Source: Lewinellaceae bacterium
Lineage (GTDB): Bacteria > Bacteroidota > Bacteroidia > Chitinophagales > Saprospiraceae
Reading direction: 5' to 3'
Length of the DNA: 64,000 nucleotides
Assembly (NCBI GenBank): GCA_020636045.1
Contig: JACJYP010000002.1
Coordinates: 228,501 to 292,500, forward strand
Both the position numbers and the translations under genes were made by a program. Every line of letters starts with the position of its first letter. The stretch's first letter is position 1. Shown here in pieces: positions 36,985-43,962 of this stretch. The notes beneath the pieces are model-generated. The model searched no databases. It was given only the letters and a program-made list of their open reading frames with translations, and was not told the origin of the DNA.

Positions 36985-38098
36985 AGTACAAGCACAAAAG
37001 TTATGCAGCCTTACTTCCAATAACTGAAAGGATTCGGCTGGGAGATTGATTATATTTTGTAAAAAAGTTCTTTGAAGCTTCGATCAATTTTTCTGGAGAA
37101 CCAAAGAGTTCACAATGAGTGACTTCTCTTCGATAATGTCTCCAAAGCATTTCAATTGGATTTAACCAGGGACTGTAAGTAGGCAGATAAAGTAGTTTTA
37201 ACCGGTTAGCATATTCTTGTTCTACTTTTTCTATTTCTCCATCCTTATGGGTATAGACATTATCCCATGCCAGGATGATCCGTTTTTGAGGGTAGGCCTT
37301 TAATACAAGCCGAAGAAACTCAGCGATCTGTAGCCGGTTTTTCCGTTTGCGAAATATGACAAATGTTTCTCCGGTGTGATAATTGACTGCCCCTATACCA
37401 TAATGCTTTGCTGGCTTACCTGGTGTGCGGATCATGACCTGCTGTCCTACAGGGCTCCACATAGCTCTTAAGGTAGGCTGCCAACTAACATTGAACTCAT
37501 CTGCATACAAAAAGATTTCTGAGGCATTTAGTTGGTTTCTTGCTTTTTCGATCGCTTTTTTTTGACCTCATAATCCGGGTCTGGACTGCTGATTTTATGC
37601 TGAGGACGACTAAAAGTGATGCCTTTTTCTTTCAGATGACGACGAATAGTTTCCCGGCTTAATACCATCCCCGTATGTTTTGCCATATAGTCTCTCAAAT
37701 AATCTAAAGTCCATATCGAATAATCCAGACCTAATGCCCTGGGACGGCGTCGAACTGTAGCAAGTAGTTTCTCTAGATAAGCCTCTGTCATTTTTTGAGG
37801 CCGACCACTTCTAGGTTCATCTTCCAAACCTTGAAGGCCTTTAGACTGGTACCGATGCAATATCCGTTGAACACTTACATCATTCATTCGCACAATAGAT
37901 GCAATGGCACTGGAAACCATGCCTTGCTCGCCATTCAAAAGAATGATTTGAACTCGTGTTCGTGTTCGAATATCTTTGGTTTGATGATATAAATGTTCAA
38001 GATCACTTATTTCATCCGCTTTTAATTCAATTTGGATCGACTTCATCCAGTTAAGATAGTAACTTTTTACTATCCTGCATAACTTTTGTGCTTGTACT
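36985..38098 (-). mobile_element. IS630-family insertion sequence
   Basis: A 1114-bp element bounded by perfect 24-bp terminal inverted repeats (36985-37008 and 38075-38098; outer ends agtacaagcac and gtgcttgtact). It is flanked by TA on both sides (36983-36984 and 38099-38100), the IS630 target duplication. It carries one transposase in two frames. The left repeat overlaps the transposase stop codon. Confidence 0.92.
37001..38046 (-). CDS. IS630-family transposase, two frames joined by a -1 shift
   Basis: The first frame (38046 down to 37528, 172 residues) holds the helix-turn-helix DNA-binding part (VSSAIASIVRMNDVSVQRIL, RSGRPQKMTEAYLEKLL). It ends at a stop just after a run of eight A on the coding strand (37556-37563). 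A -1 shift there continues into the second frame, which runs to 37001 and holds the catalytic part: YADEFNVSWQP (first Asp), ILAWDNVYTHKDGEIEKVE (second Asp) and YLPTYSPWLNPIEMLWRHYR (Glu). The DDE triad is complete, so a joined product of about 338 residues would be functional. The A8 run suggests programmed slippage, but a simple inactivating mutation cannot be excluded. Confidence 0.88.
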
Positions 38099-38124
38099 TA
38101 GTTGTGATAACTACCCACCCCGTT

Positions 38125-38148
38125 CTTTCAGGTTTCAAAACCTGAAAG
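38125..38148. repeat. 24-bp palindrome, copy 1
   Basis: A perfect 11-bp stem (ctttcaggttt / aaacctgaaag) with a 2-base loop. An identical palindrome in the same surroundings lies at 39679-39702. Both precede a cloverleaf repeat. Confidence 0.85.
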
Positions 38149-38205
38149 CCAAATCTTGCAAGCCTCCGACTTGCTCAGCCCGGCAGGGCTGCACAACAGT
38201 ACCCC

Positions 38206-38290
38206 GCTCGCGCAAGGCTTTGCCTTGTGTGTGATAATGGTTGGGCTGTGCCCAACAGATAATACGCACGAGGCGGAGCCTCGCGCGAGC
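38206..38290 (+). repeat. 85-bp cloverleaf repeat, copy 1
   Basis: The outer 8-bp stem is gctcgcgc / gcgcgagc. Within it are hairpin 1 (aaggc-ttt-gcctt), a central arm (gtgtgt / acgcac enclosing ttgggc-tgt-gcccaa) and hairpin 3 (gaggc-gga-gcctc). Near-identical copies lie at 39724, 39973, 41350 and 43300, all in this orientation. Function unknown. Confidence 0.92.
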
Positions 38291-38489
38291 AGGCGATTTT
38301 GGATTTATAAGAGTTAAACAATATGATAAATGGGGCTTTTTGGACTGCAAAGGTAAAAATGTGATACCTATTGAATTTGATACCATTTCTCCGTTTACAG
38401 AAAGTACTGCGTTCGCAATATATAATGGAGAAGTTAGATATATAAACAGGAAAGGAGTTTTTGTTAAAAACCCAATCTTTGAAAAATAA
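38291..38489 (+). pseudogene. C-terminal remnant of a WG-repeat protein
   Basis: About 65 residues read directly out of the cloverleaf repeat: YDKWGFLDCKGKNVIPIEFD, then a second partial unit VRYINRKGVFVKN, ending at a stop at 38489. The W-G-F-x-D-x-x-G-K-x-V-I-P pattern is the WG repeat found in Bacteroidota surface and accessory proteins. The N-terminal part and any native start are missing. The repeat copy joins the remnant without a gap, so the gene was probably truncated when the repeat or its carrier inserted, or by recombination between repeats. Confidence 0.7.
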
Positions 38490-38573
38490 AAATACTCAAC
38501 TATCGCTTTCTTGTCGGACACCGTGTTAGCAAGTAGTTGATAAGGAAACCTATGTTCTACTTAATAATAAAAA

Positions 38574-39581
38574 ATGAAAATAACCGAAATTGCATATAAA
38601 TTGAACGACCGTTCTTCGAAATATAAAATCGGGAGATTACAGGAAATTCGAAAACAAATTAAAGGCTTCAAAAAAAAGGCAGGTGATTCAATTTTTCATG
38701 ACGACTCTATTTCGGAAAAAGGTTGGGCATTTCATTATGGAGGAAGGAAAGAATTGCAATTCAATATTGGGCTTGAAGATGAGGGGTTGAGATTTGGACT
38801 TGCATTTTCATTGGAACCGAGCCAATCTTTACCAGATATCAGTATTTTATTTCCGAAGATTTATAAACTGAATTGCCTGATACGAGAAGAACCTGAGAGA
38901 TTCAGTTCATATTTGATGTGGCATTGGCAAAGAGGAAGAAGAAGCGAAATGACTGAAGTTCGAGAAATTAAACCTGAATTGATAAATAACCAGACGTTTG
39001 TTTTTTTTGGGAGAATTGTAGCGAAATTGAAGATAGATTTTGATGAGATATTAACAACATTCGATAATCTACTTGATATATATTTAGAAATCGAAAATGA
39101 AATAAATGACGTTGAATCTAAAATTAAAAAAGAAATAGCATCCTTTGATTTTGAGTTTTTAAAAAGGGAAAGAAGGCTTATTGTAAATCGTGAATACAGT
39201 TCGATTGAAAAGGTGATAAACGTTGACATAAGACACACATTGCTTCAACAGAAACTAATTGAAGAATTGATGCTAGAATACGGCGCGGAAAATATCAGTG
39301 TCGAAAATCCACTCAATGGAAAAAAAATTGATGTCGTTGTAAAAGAGAAGGATGGATATATTTTCTTTGAGATAAAGACAGGAAGCTCGGCAAAAGCATG
39401 TATCCGAGAGGCAATAGGCCAATTATTGGAATATGCATATTGGGGCGGAAAAGAGCATGCAAAAAAGTTGGTCATTGCAAGCGAATACGAGTTGAATATA
39501 GAAGGAAGTAAATACTTGGAGCTATTGAAGAATAGGTTCAACATACCAATACAATATAGAAGAATAATAATTGAAAGATGA
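38574..39581 (+). CDS. PD-(D/E)XK nuclease-like protein
   Basis: A 335-residue protein with a helical N-terminal half and a C-terminal PD-(D/E)XK nuclease signature (about 228-335). KKIDVVVKEKDGYIFFEIKT supplies D253 and the E266-x-K268 pair, followed by the helix IGQLLEYAYWGGKEHAKKLV with Q283 and Y287. This is the core of Mrr/restriction-endonuclease-like folds. No methyltransferase or specificity gene is adjacent, so it would be an orphan nuclease, possibly modification-dependent or part of a defence function. It lies alone between a WG-repeat remnant and repeat copies 2-3 in the AT-rich island. The nuclease fold is seen from motifs; the biological role is inferred. Confidence 0.72.
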   Translation: MKITEIAYKLNDRSSKYKIGRLQEIRKQIKGFKKKAGDSIFHDDSISEKGWAFHYGGRKELQFNIGLEDEGLRFGLAFSLEPSQSLPDISILFPKIYKLNCLIREEPERFSSYLMWHWQRGRRSEMTEVREIKPELINNQTFVFFGRIVAKLKIDFDEILTTFDNLLDIYLEIENEINDVESKIKKEIASFDFEFLKRERRLIVNREYSSIEKVINVDIRHTLLQQKLIEELMLEYGAENISVENPLNGKKIDVVVKEKDGYIFFEIKTGSSAKACIREAIGQLLEYAYWGGKEHAKKLVIASEYELNIEGSKYLELLKNRFNIPIQYRRIIIER

Positions 39582-39678
39582 AAATAATAAAGTACAAAAC
39601 AACAGTAGCGACTATGCACCGTTCTGCGTTCATACAAATCCATTCTCACAAGTCTTCCATAAACCCACCCACCCCGTT

Positions 39679-39702
39679 CTTTCAGGTTTCAAAACCTGAA
39701 AG
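39679..39702. repeat. 24-bp palindrome, copy 2
   Basis: Identical to 38125-38148 and embedded in the same ccaccccgttct / gccaaa context. Confidence 0.85.
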
Positions 39703-39723
39703 CCAAAAATCTTGCAAGTACCC

Positions 39724-39808
39724 GCTCGCGCAAGGCTTTGCCTTGTGTGTGATAATGGTTGGGCTGTGCCCAACAGATAATACGCACGAGGCGGAGCCTC
39801 GCGCGAGC
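39724..39808 (+). repeat. 85-bp cloverleaf repeat, copy 2
   Basis: Same 85 bases and stems as the copy at 38206. The 21-bp tandem array begins about 5 bases after its right end. Confidence 0.92.
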
Positions 39809-39813
39809 AGGCA

Positions 39814-39970
39814 AGTCACAACACAAAGGACGTAACTCATTACACAAAGGGCGTAAGTCGTTACGCAAAGAGCGTAAGTCGTTACACAAAGGGCGTAAGT
39901 CGTTACGCAAAGAGCGTAAGTCGTTACACAAAGGACGTAACTCATTACACAAGGGACGTAAGTCGTTACT
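39814..39970 (+). repeat. 21-bp tandem array A (about 7 units)
   Basis: Units of 21 bases of the form gtaagtcgtt + acacaaaggac, with variants gtaactcatt and gcaaagagc. The array is framed by cloverleaf copies 2 and 3. Because 21 is a multiple of 3, frames stay open on both strands. Confidence 0.9.
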
Positions 39971-39972
39971 CC

Positions 39973-40057
39973 GCTCGCGCAAGGCTTTGCCCTGTGTGTG
40001 ATAATGGTTGGGCTTTGCTCAACAGATAATACGCACGAGGCGGAGCCTCGCGCGAAC
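39973..40057 (+). repeat. 85-bp cloverleaf repeat, copy 3 (variant)
   Basis: Carries several substitutions (gccctg for gccttg, ttgggc-ttt-gctcaa in the central hairpin, gcgcgaac at the end). The central stem is kept through a G-T wobble. Confidence 0.9.
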
Positions 40058-40182
40058 AAGGGGTAATTGCAGGAGTAAAATCACCAATTAGTATCACTGC
40101 GTAAAGTATAAATGTAAAAGCACTAATAATTACTTTTGCCCCAATTAAGAAACCGAGAATATAAATATAATGCTAAAAGAGT

Positions 40183-41322
40183 ATGAATAAGGTTGTTTTT
40201 TTGTTGGCGGTTTTTTTCATTATGAAAAATACTCAAAATTGCAATTCACAGAATTGCGATCAATTTGATTTTGCTTATTATAATATTAATATTACTGTAA
40301 AAAAATCCTACTTTATTCAAAACTTGAAGTCAGGACCTATCTATTCTGACAATTGTTTATATATAGATACTGTCTTTATATCTGATCTGCATGATATGTT
40401 CTTAGATCGAAACTTTAATGATTATATGATATTTGATTTTTTGAGAAAGATGTCGGAAAGAATAGGAATTAATTTAGGGTTAGATGTATTAGAATATCAG
40501 ATATGTTTATTTTCAAAATTTCACTTTCAAGGTCTTTTATTGAAAGAAAATGGGAACTACTTTTGGGGCGTATCTGCTAAAATGGAATTAGAAAATTGTA
40601 TTGAATATGATGGTAAAACCTATTATGTTCCTACAATGAATACCACTTCGTCTGATAATTGGAGAGTTATACAAGAATTTAATGGTTCCCGACAGATATT
40701 ATTTGATGGGAAACTGCCATGGTTGTTAGGTGGCAATGATACGTTAATTAATTATAAAATACTTTATAAAGACTCATTGTTTAATATTGATTTTTTCTTT
40801 AATCCTACTTATGTTGAGTATTTGAGAAATATACCTTTTGCACTTTCTGATACAAGTATTGAATTTCTTGCACCGTCTTCATGTATGACTAAAAACATAT
40901 CAACAATTAATAACATTATAGAATCATTGCCATATGCTGAGAAAATTGACTTTTTGCTAAGAATCTCGCAGCAAATATATTATAAGGGGGATTTAGATGT
41001 ATATGGTAGGGAAGTGCTATTTATTCCTGAGGTGATCTTATATTTTGATATTGCTGACTGTGAAGACAAATCTCTCCTTTTTGCGTATTTAATTTGGCAC
41101 TGTTTACATACGAAAACTATACTGTTGACATATCCCGGAGCAAGACATATGAATGTAGGAGTTGAAAGTGGTATAATTGATTGTAATGAAAGAGAATGCA
41201 TTAATATAAAAGGCATTGATTATATAATATGTGAGCCAACCAGTCTTTGGTATAAAAATGGCGAGCAGATGGATATTTTAAATGGCATTTCTGCAAATTT
41301 TCAGTGGCCTATTTTTAATTAG
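40183..41322 (+). CDS. Transglutaminase-like cysteine protease/hydrolase domain protein
   Basis: A 379-residue protein with a hydrophobic N terminus (MNKVVFLLAVFFIMKNTQNC), probably a signal peptide. The last 100 residues look like a transglutaminase-like fold: DIADCEDKSLLFAYLIWHCL with a candidate nucleophile C293, YPGARHMNVGVES with H322, and IICEPTS, where the third catalytic residue (usually Asp) appears as E351 before PT. The first 250 residues are beta-rich and unassigned. Base composition is AT-rich like the island. Proteolysis, amidase activity or cross-linking are all possible; the fold call rests on the C-H-(D/E) motif spacing only. Confidence 0.65.
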   Translation: MNKVVFLLAVFFIMKNTQNCNSQNCDQFDFAYYNINITVKKSYFIQNLKSGPIYSDNCLYIDTVFISDLHDMFLDRNFNDYMIFDFLRKMSERIGINLGLDVLEYQICLFSKFHFQGLLLKENGNYFWGVSAKMELENCIEYDGKTYYVPTMNTTSSDNWRVIQEFNGSRQILFDGKLPWLLGGNDTLINYKILYKDSLFNIDFFFNPTYVEYLRNIPFALSDTSIEFLAPSSCMTKNISTINNIIESLPYAEKIDFLLRISQQIYYKGDLDVYGREVLFIPEVILYFDIADCEDKSLLFAYLIWHCLHTKTILLTYPGARHMNVGVESGIIDCNERECINIKGIDYIICEPTSLWYKNGEQMDILNGISANFQWPIFN

Positions 41323-41349
41323 TGTAATGCTGATGCCAAGTTTTAATCC

Positions 41350-41434
41350 GCTCGCGCAAGGCTTTGCCTTGTGTGTGATAATGGTTGGGCTGTGCCCAAC
41401 AGATAATACGCACGAGGCGGAGCCTCGCGCGAGC
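41350..41434 (+). repeat. 85-bp cloverleaf repeat, copy 4
   Basis: Identical in layout to copies 1 and 2. It lies 27 bases after the transglutaminase-like gene and 41 bases before the stop of a convergent gene, where it could act as a transcription end. Confidence 0.92.
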
Positions 41435-41475
41435 AGTACTTTACTTCGAAAATACCTTTTAATGTGCGGCTTAAC

Positions 41476-42204
41476 TCACAACCATTCTCCCTTTTCTAAA
41501 TAATATATACAACAACTATCATATCGTGCTCTAAATATATCACCTGTAAATGTTTCTATTGAGTCAATAGAAGGAGTGTAATGATCTGAACTACTATAAG
41601 CCAGATATGCCCCTAATATTCCTGAATCGGCGGATAAGAACAATACCAGATCGTCACTTCCATAAATGGCGCCGTTAAAATAGGGGTAATCAAACAGCCT
41701 GATCTTATATATATCTGATTTATAGTTAACGCTATAAAAAGCATCCTGTACGTAAAACTCAAATCTCTGGTAAATTACCTTTTCCATAACGCCCGTGGGA
41801 GGCAAATGAGGGGAGGTATAGGTTAAATCAACTTTTAAGTCGATAAGCCCTCTATTCTTTTCATATCGGCCAAGAGAAAATAAATATACCTCTTTTCCGG
41901 TTTTTTGATTTTCTACAAAGATCGAATCGTTTTTCAAAAAAAGATAGCAATGAATCACATGTTCCGGCGAGTAGGAAGCGCTTACCGGACATTCATCCCA
42001 ATATCTAAGCGATATTTCATATTTATTATAGGGGCTACTTCCCTTATGTTCGATCTTTGAACTGCAAAAAAATAATGAATCATTCAGTGGATTATCTGTT
42101 AATTTGGTAAATAACTGGTGGTTTATAATATCTGGGCTGTTTGAACAAGAAATAGTTATGCATATCCCGGAAAAAGCGATAAGTAAATCAAAAATTTTCT
42201 TCAT
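41476..42204 (-). CDS. Hypothetical lipoprotein
   Basis: A 242-residue protein with a signal and lipobox-like site (MKKIFDLLIAFSGICITISC, Cys 20). The mature part is beta-rich with many Tyr/Phe (YNKYEISLRYWDECPVS, then RFEFYVQDAFYSVNYKSDIY). No family is recognised. Base composition matches the island. It is transcribed leftward toward cloverleaf copy 4, downstream of the membrane protein gene at 42383-43117, from which a diverged repeat separates it. Confidence 0.68.
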   Translation of the reverse strand: MKKIFDLLIAFSGICITISCSNSPDIINHQLFTKLTDNPLNDSLFFCSSKIEHKGSSPYNKYEISLRYWDECPVSASYSPEHVIHCYLFLKNDSIFVENQKTGKEVYLFSLGRYEKNRGLIDLKVDLTYTSPHLPPTGVMEKVIYQRFEFYVQDAFYSVNYKSDIYKIRLFDYPYFNGAIYGSDDLVLFLSADSGILGAYLAYSSSDHYTPSIDSIETFTGDIFRARYDSCCIYYLEKGEWL

Positions 42205-42246
42205 TTTTTACATTTAGTTTTTCTCTCCTTAGTATTTGTGATCACT

Positions 42247-42336
42247 AGGCGGGCTTGCCCCCCATGCAAGGTAGCGCCTTGCGTGAAATAACGATCAACG
42301 GATATTACATGCGAGATGGAGTCTCGCACGAGCGAG
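42247..42336 (+). repeat. Diverged relative of the cloverleaf repeat
   Basis: It keeps the architecture but not the sequence: gggc-tt-gccc, gcaagg-tagcg-ccttgc and gcgaga-tggag-tctcgc hairpins in the same order, ending gcacgagcg. It lies between two minus-strand genes. Confidence 0.6.
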
Positions 42337-42382
42337 AAAAAATTAATCACGTTCAAAGCCGCAAATATTTCAAATGGCAGGC

Positions 42383-43117
42383 TTATTTTGACAGTTTGGA
42401 GTTGTTGCCATCTGTTAATACCAGGTAAGTGCATCTCCACACAATTTCAACCTCTCTCCTTCTTTGATATTTGAATCTTCTCAAAATCAAAAGCAAGATA
42501 ATGAAGCTCATAATAAAAACACTACCATAGAAGATTGTCAGAAATTTCAATCCTTTGATTGAAAATGTAATGAATCCCATTAATGCAATAATAATTCCTA
42601 CAATCAGCCCCCAGGTTGTGCCTGACAGAAACCTAACCAATGCTTCTGCCTGGTGCACTTGTGCCGCTAGCGCAGGGTTTTTGGCAACAATTAATAACTT
42701 GCAATAATTAAAATAAGGTTTAGTTCCAAACTTTGGATTGATTGAAAATAAGAAGTCCGTAATTGCGGATGTTCCGCTTCTTTTAAAAACAGGTATTAAG
42801 GTTGAAGAATAAGGGAATGAATCTGTAACCCATTCTTTTTTTACCCTTAAAAGTTTCAAATAAGCCGTAGATAATTTGTCAATAGATTCCGGCGCGTATA
42901 ACCTAAGTACTACACCTAATAAATAAGATACAAAAACAAAAACTGCTGCAAAGAAAGTCTGATTTTCTTTGATTTTATCAAATATGAAAATATGGCTATC
43001 TGGAATTCCAGTTAAATCTAAAAGCCCGACAACACCCAGTAACATCATGCCGCCTAAATATGATCCTGGAATGAAAATGCCAAAAAAGTCTATGATTCCA
43101 AATCGTTCTGTTTGCAT
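42383..43117 (-). CDS. Hypothetical multi-pass membrane protein
   Basis: A 244-residue protein if started at ATG 43117 (MQTERFGIIDFFGIFIPGSY); a start at 43150 adds 11 residues. Four hydrophobic segments are visible, two near the N terminus (about 8-30 and 48-70) and two near 170-210 (GLIVGIIIALMGFITFSIKG and FLTIFYGSVFIMSFIILLLI), separated by a soluble helical section. A basic tail (RRFKYQRRREVEIVWRC) follows. No family is recognised. AT-rich, part of the island. Confidence 0.65.
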   Translation of the reverse strand: MQTERFGIIDFFGIFIPGSYLGGMMLLGVVGLLDLTGIPDSHIFIFDKIKENQTFFAAVFVFVSYLLGVVLRLYAPESIDKLSTAYLKLLRVKKEWVTDSFPYSSTLIPVFKRSGTSAITDFLFSINPKFGTKPYFNYCKLLIVAKNPALAAQVHQAEALVRFLSGTTWGLIVGIIIALMGFITFSIKGLKFLTIFYGSVFIMSFIILLLILRRFKYQRRREVEIVWRCTYLVLTDGNNSKLSK

Positions 43118-43299
43118 ATCAGTATAGCTTTGTGGGTGACTGGCTGACAAAATTTTATCAAGTTATCATGATGCGGAATTGACTCAATTGCATCCTGATA
43201 TTCAGTGGTCTGCGAATTCAAACAGCCTAAAGTTATGAAGAGTCTGTGTTTAAAAAAAATTCGACTACGACCGGTCCTTTCCATACTTTAAAATACTCC
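43118..43299. other. Short gap before the repeat cluster
   Basis: AT-rich noncoding sequence upstream of the membrane protein gene. No feature recognised. Confidence 0.5.
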
Positions 43300-43384
43300 G
43301 CTCGCGCAAGGCTTTGCCTTGTGTGTGATAATGGTTGGGCTGTGCCCAACAGATAGTACGCACGAGGCGGAGCCACGCGCGAGC
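43300..43384 (+). repeat. 85-bp cloverleaf repeat, copy 5
   Basis: Two substitutions relative to copy 1 (agatagtacg and agccacgcgc). The second array of 21-bp repeats starts directly at its right end, the same arrangement as copy 2 with array A. Confidence 0.92.
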
Positions 43385-43868
43385 AGGCAAGTCACAACAC
43401 AAAGGACGTAAGTCGTTACACACAGGACGTAAGTCGTTACACACAGGACGTAAGTCGTTACACACAGGGCGTAACTCGTTACACAAAGGACGTAAGTCAC
43501 AACACAAAGGACGTAAGTCGTTACACACAGGACGTAAGTCGTTACACACAGGACGTAAGTCGTTACACACAGGGCGTAACTCGTTACACAAAGGACGTAA
43601 GTCACAACACAAAGGACGTAAGTCGTTACACACAGGACGTAAGTCGTTACACACAGGACGTAAGTCGTTACACACAGGGCGTAACTCGTTACACAAAGGA
43701 CGTAAGTCGTTACACATCGAACGTAACTCGTTGCACACAGGACGTAACTCGTTACACACAGGACGTAACTCGTTACACACAGGACGTAACTCGCTACACA
43801 CAGGACGTAAGTCGTTACACAAAGAGCGTTAGTCGCTACACAAAGGGTGTAACTCGCTACACAAAGAG
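43385..43868 (+). repeat. 21-bp tandem array B (about 23 units)
   Basis: About 23 head-to-tail units of 21 bases (gtaagtcgtt + acacacaggac, with gtaactcgtt and acacaaaggac variants). Blocks of several units are themselves repeated, for example the block from 43480 recurs near 43585. It ends near the right border of the AT-rich island, about 100 bases before the odhB stop codon. Confidence 0.92.
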
Positions 43869-43962
43869 CCGGAACACCCGCCAAAACGACAAAATCCGTT
43901 GCTGCAACAGCAACGGACCTTGTCAAAGTCTCAAAACCATGTAAAAAACTGACGACGCAGGT

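Larger units (their letters stand above)
39582..40182. other. Repeat-filled gap
   Basis: Noncoding. It contains palindrome copy 2 (39679-39702), cloverleaf copies 2 and 3, and the first 21-bp tandem array, each listed separately. Open frames here on both strands are by-products of the repeats. Confidence 0.8.

Noticed and set aside
38206..38290. tRNA gene (cloverleaf fold)
   Set aside because: The arms have 3-base loops, there is no 7-base anticodon loop and no TpsiC or D-loop sequence; it is a repeat with a cloverleaf shape only.
39682..40059. Repeat-derived open frames encoding LCVTTYALCV-type peptides
   Set aside because: Same cause as above; pure translation of repeats.
39814..43868. 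CRISPR array
   Set aside because: The repeats are directly tandem with no unique spacers, and there are no cas genes.
43385..43868. Iteron-type replication origin
   Set aside because: The unit length fits iterons, but there is no rep gene, DnaA box cluster or AT-rich unwinding region beside it.
43265..43926. Long open frames on both strands over the 21-bp array (up to about 212 codons)
   Set aside because: They arise because the unit length is a multiple of three and has no stop codon; they have no signal, domain or plausible start and run through the cloverleaf repeat.
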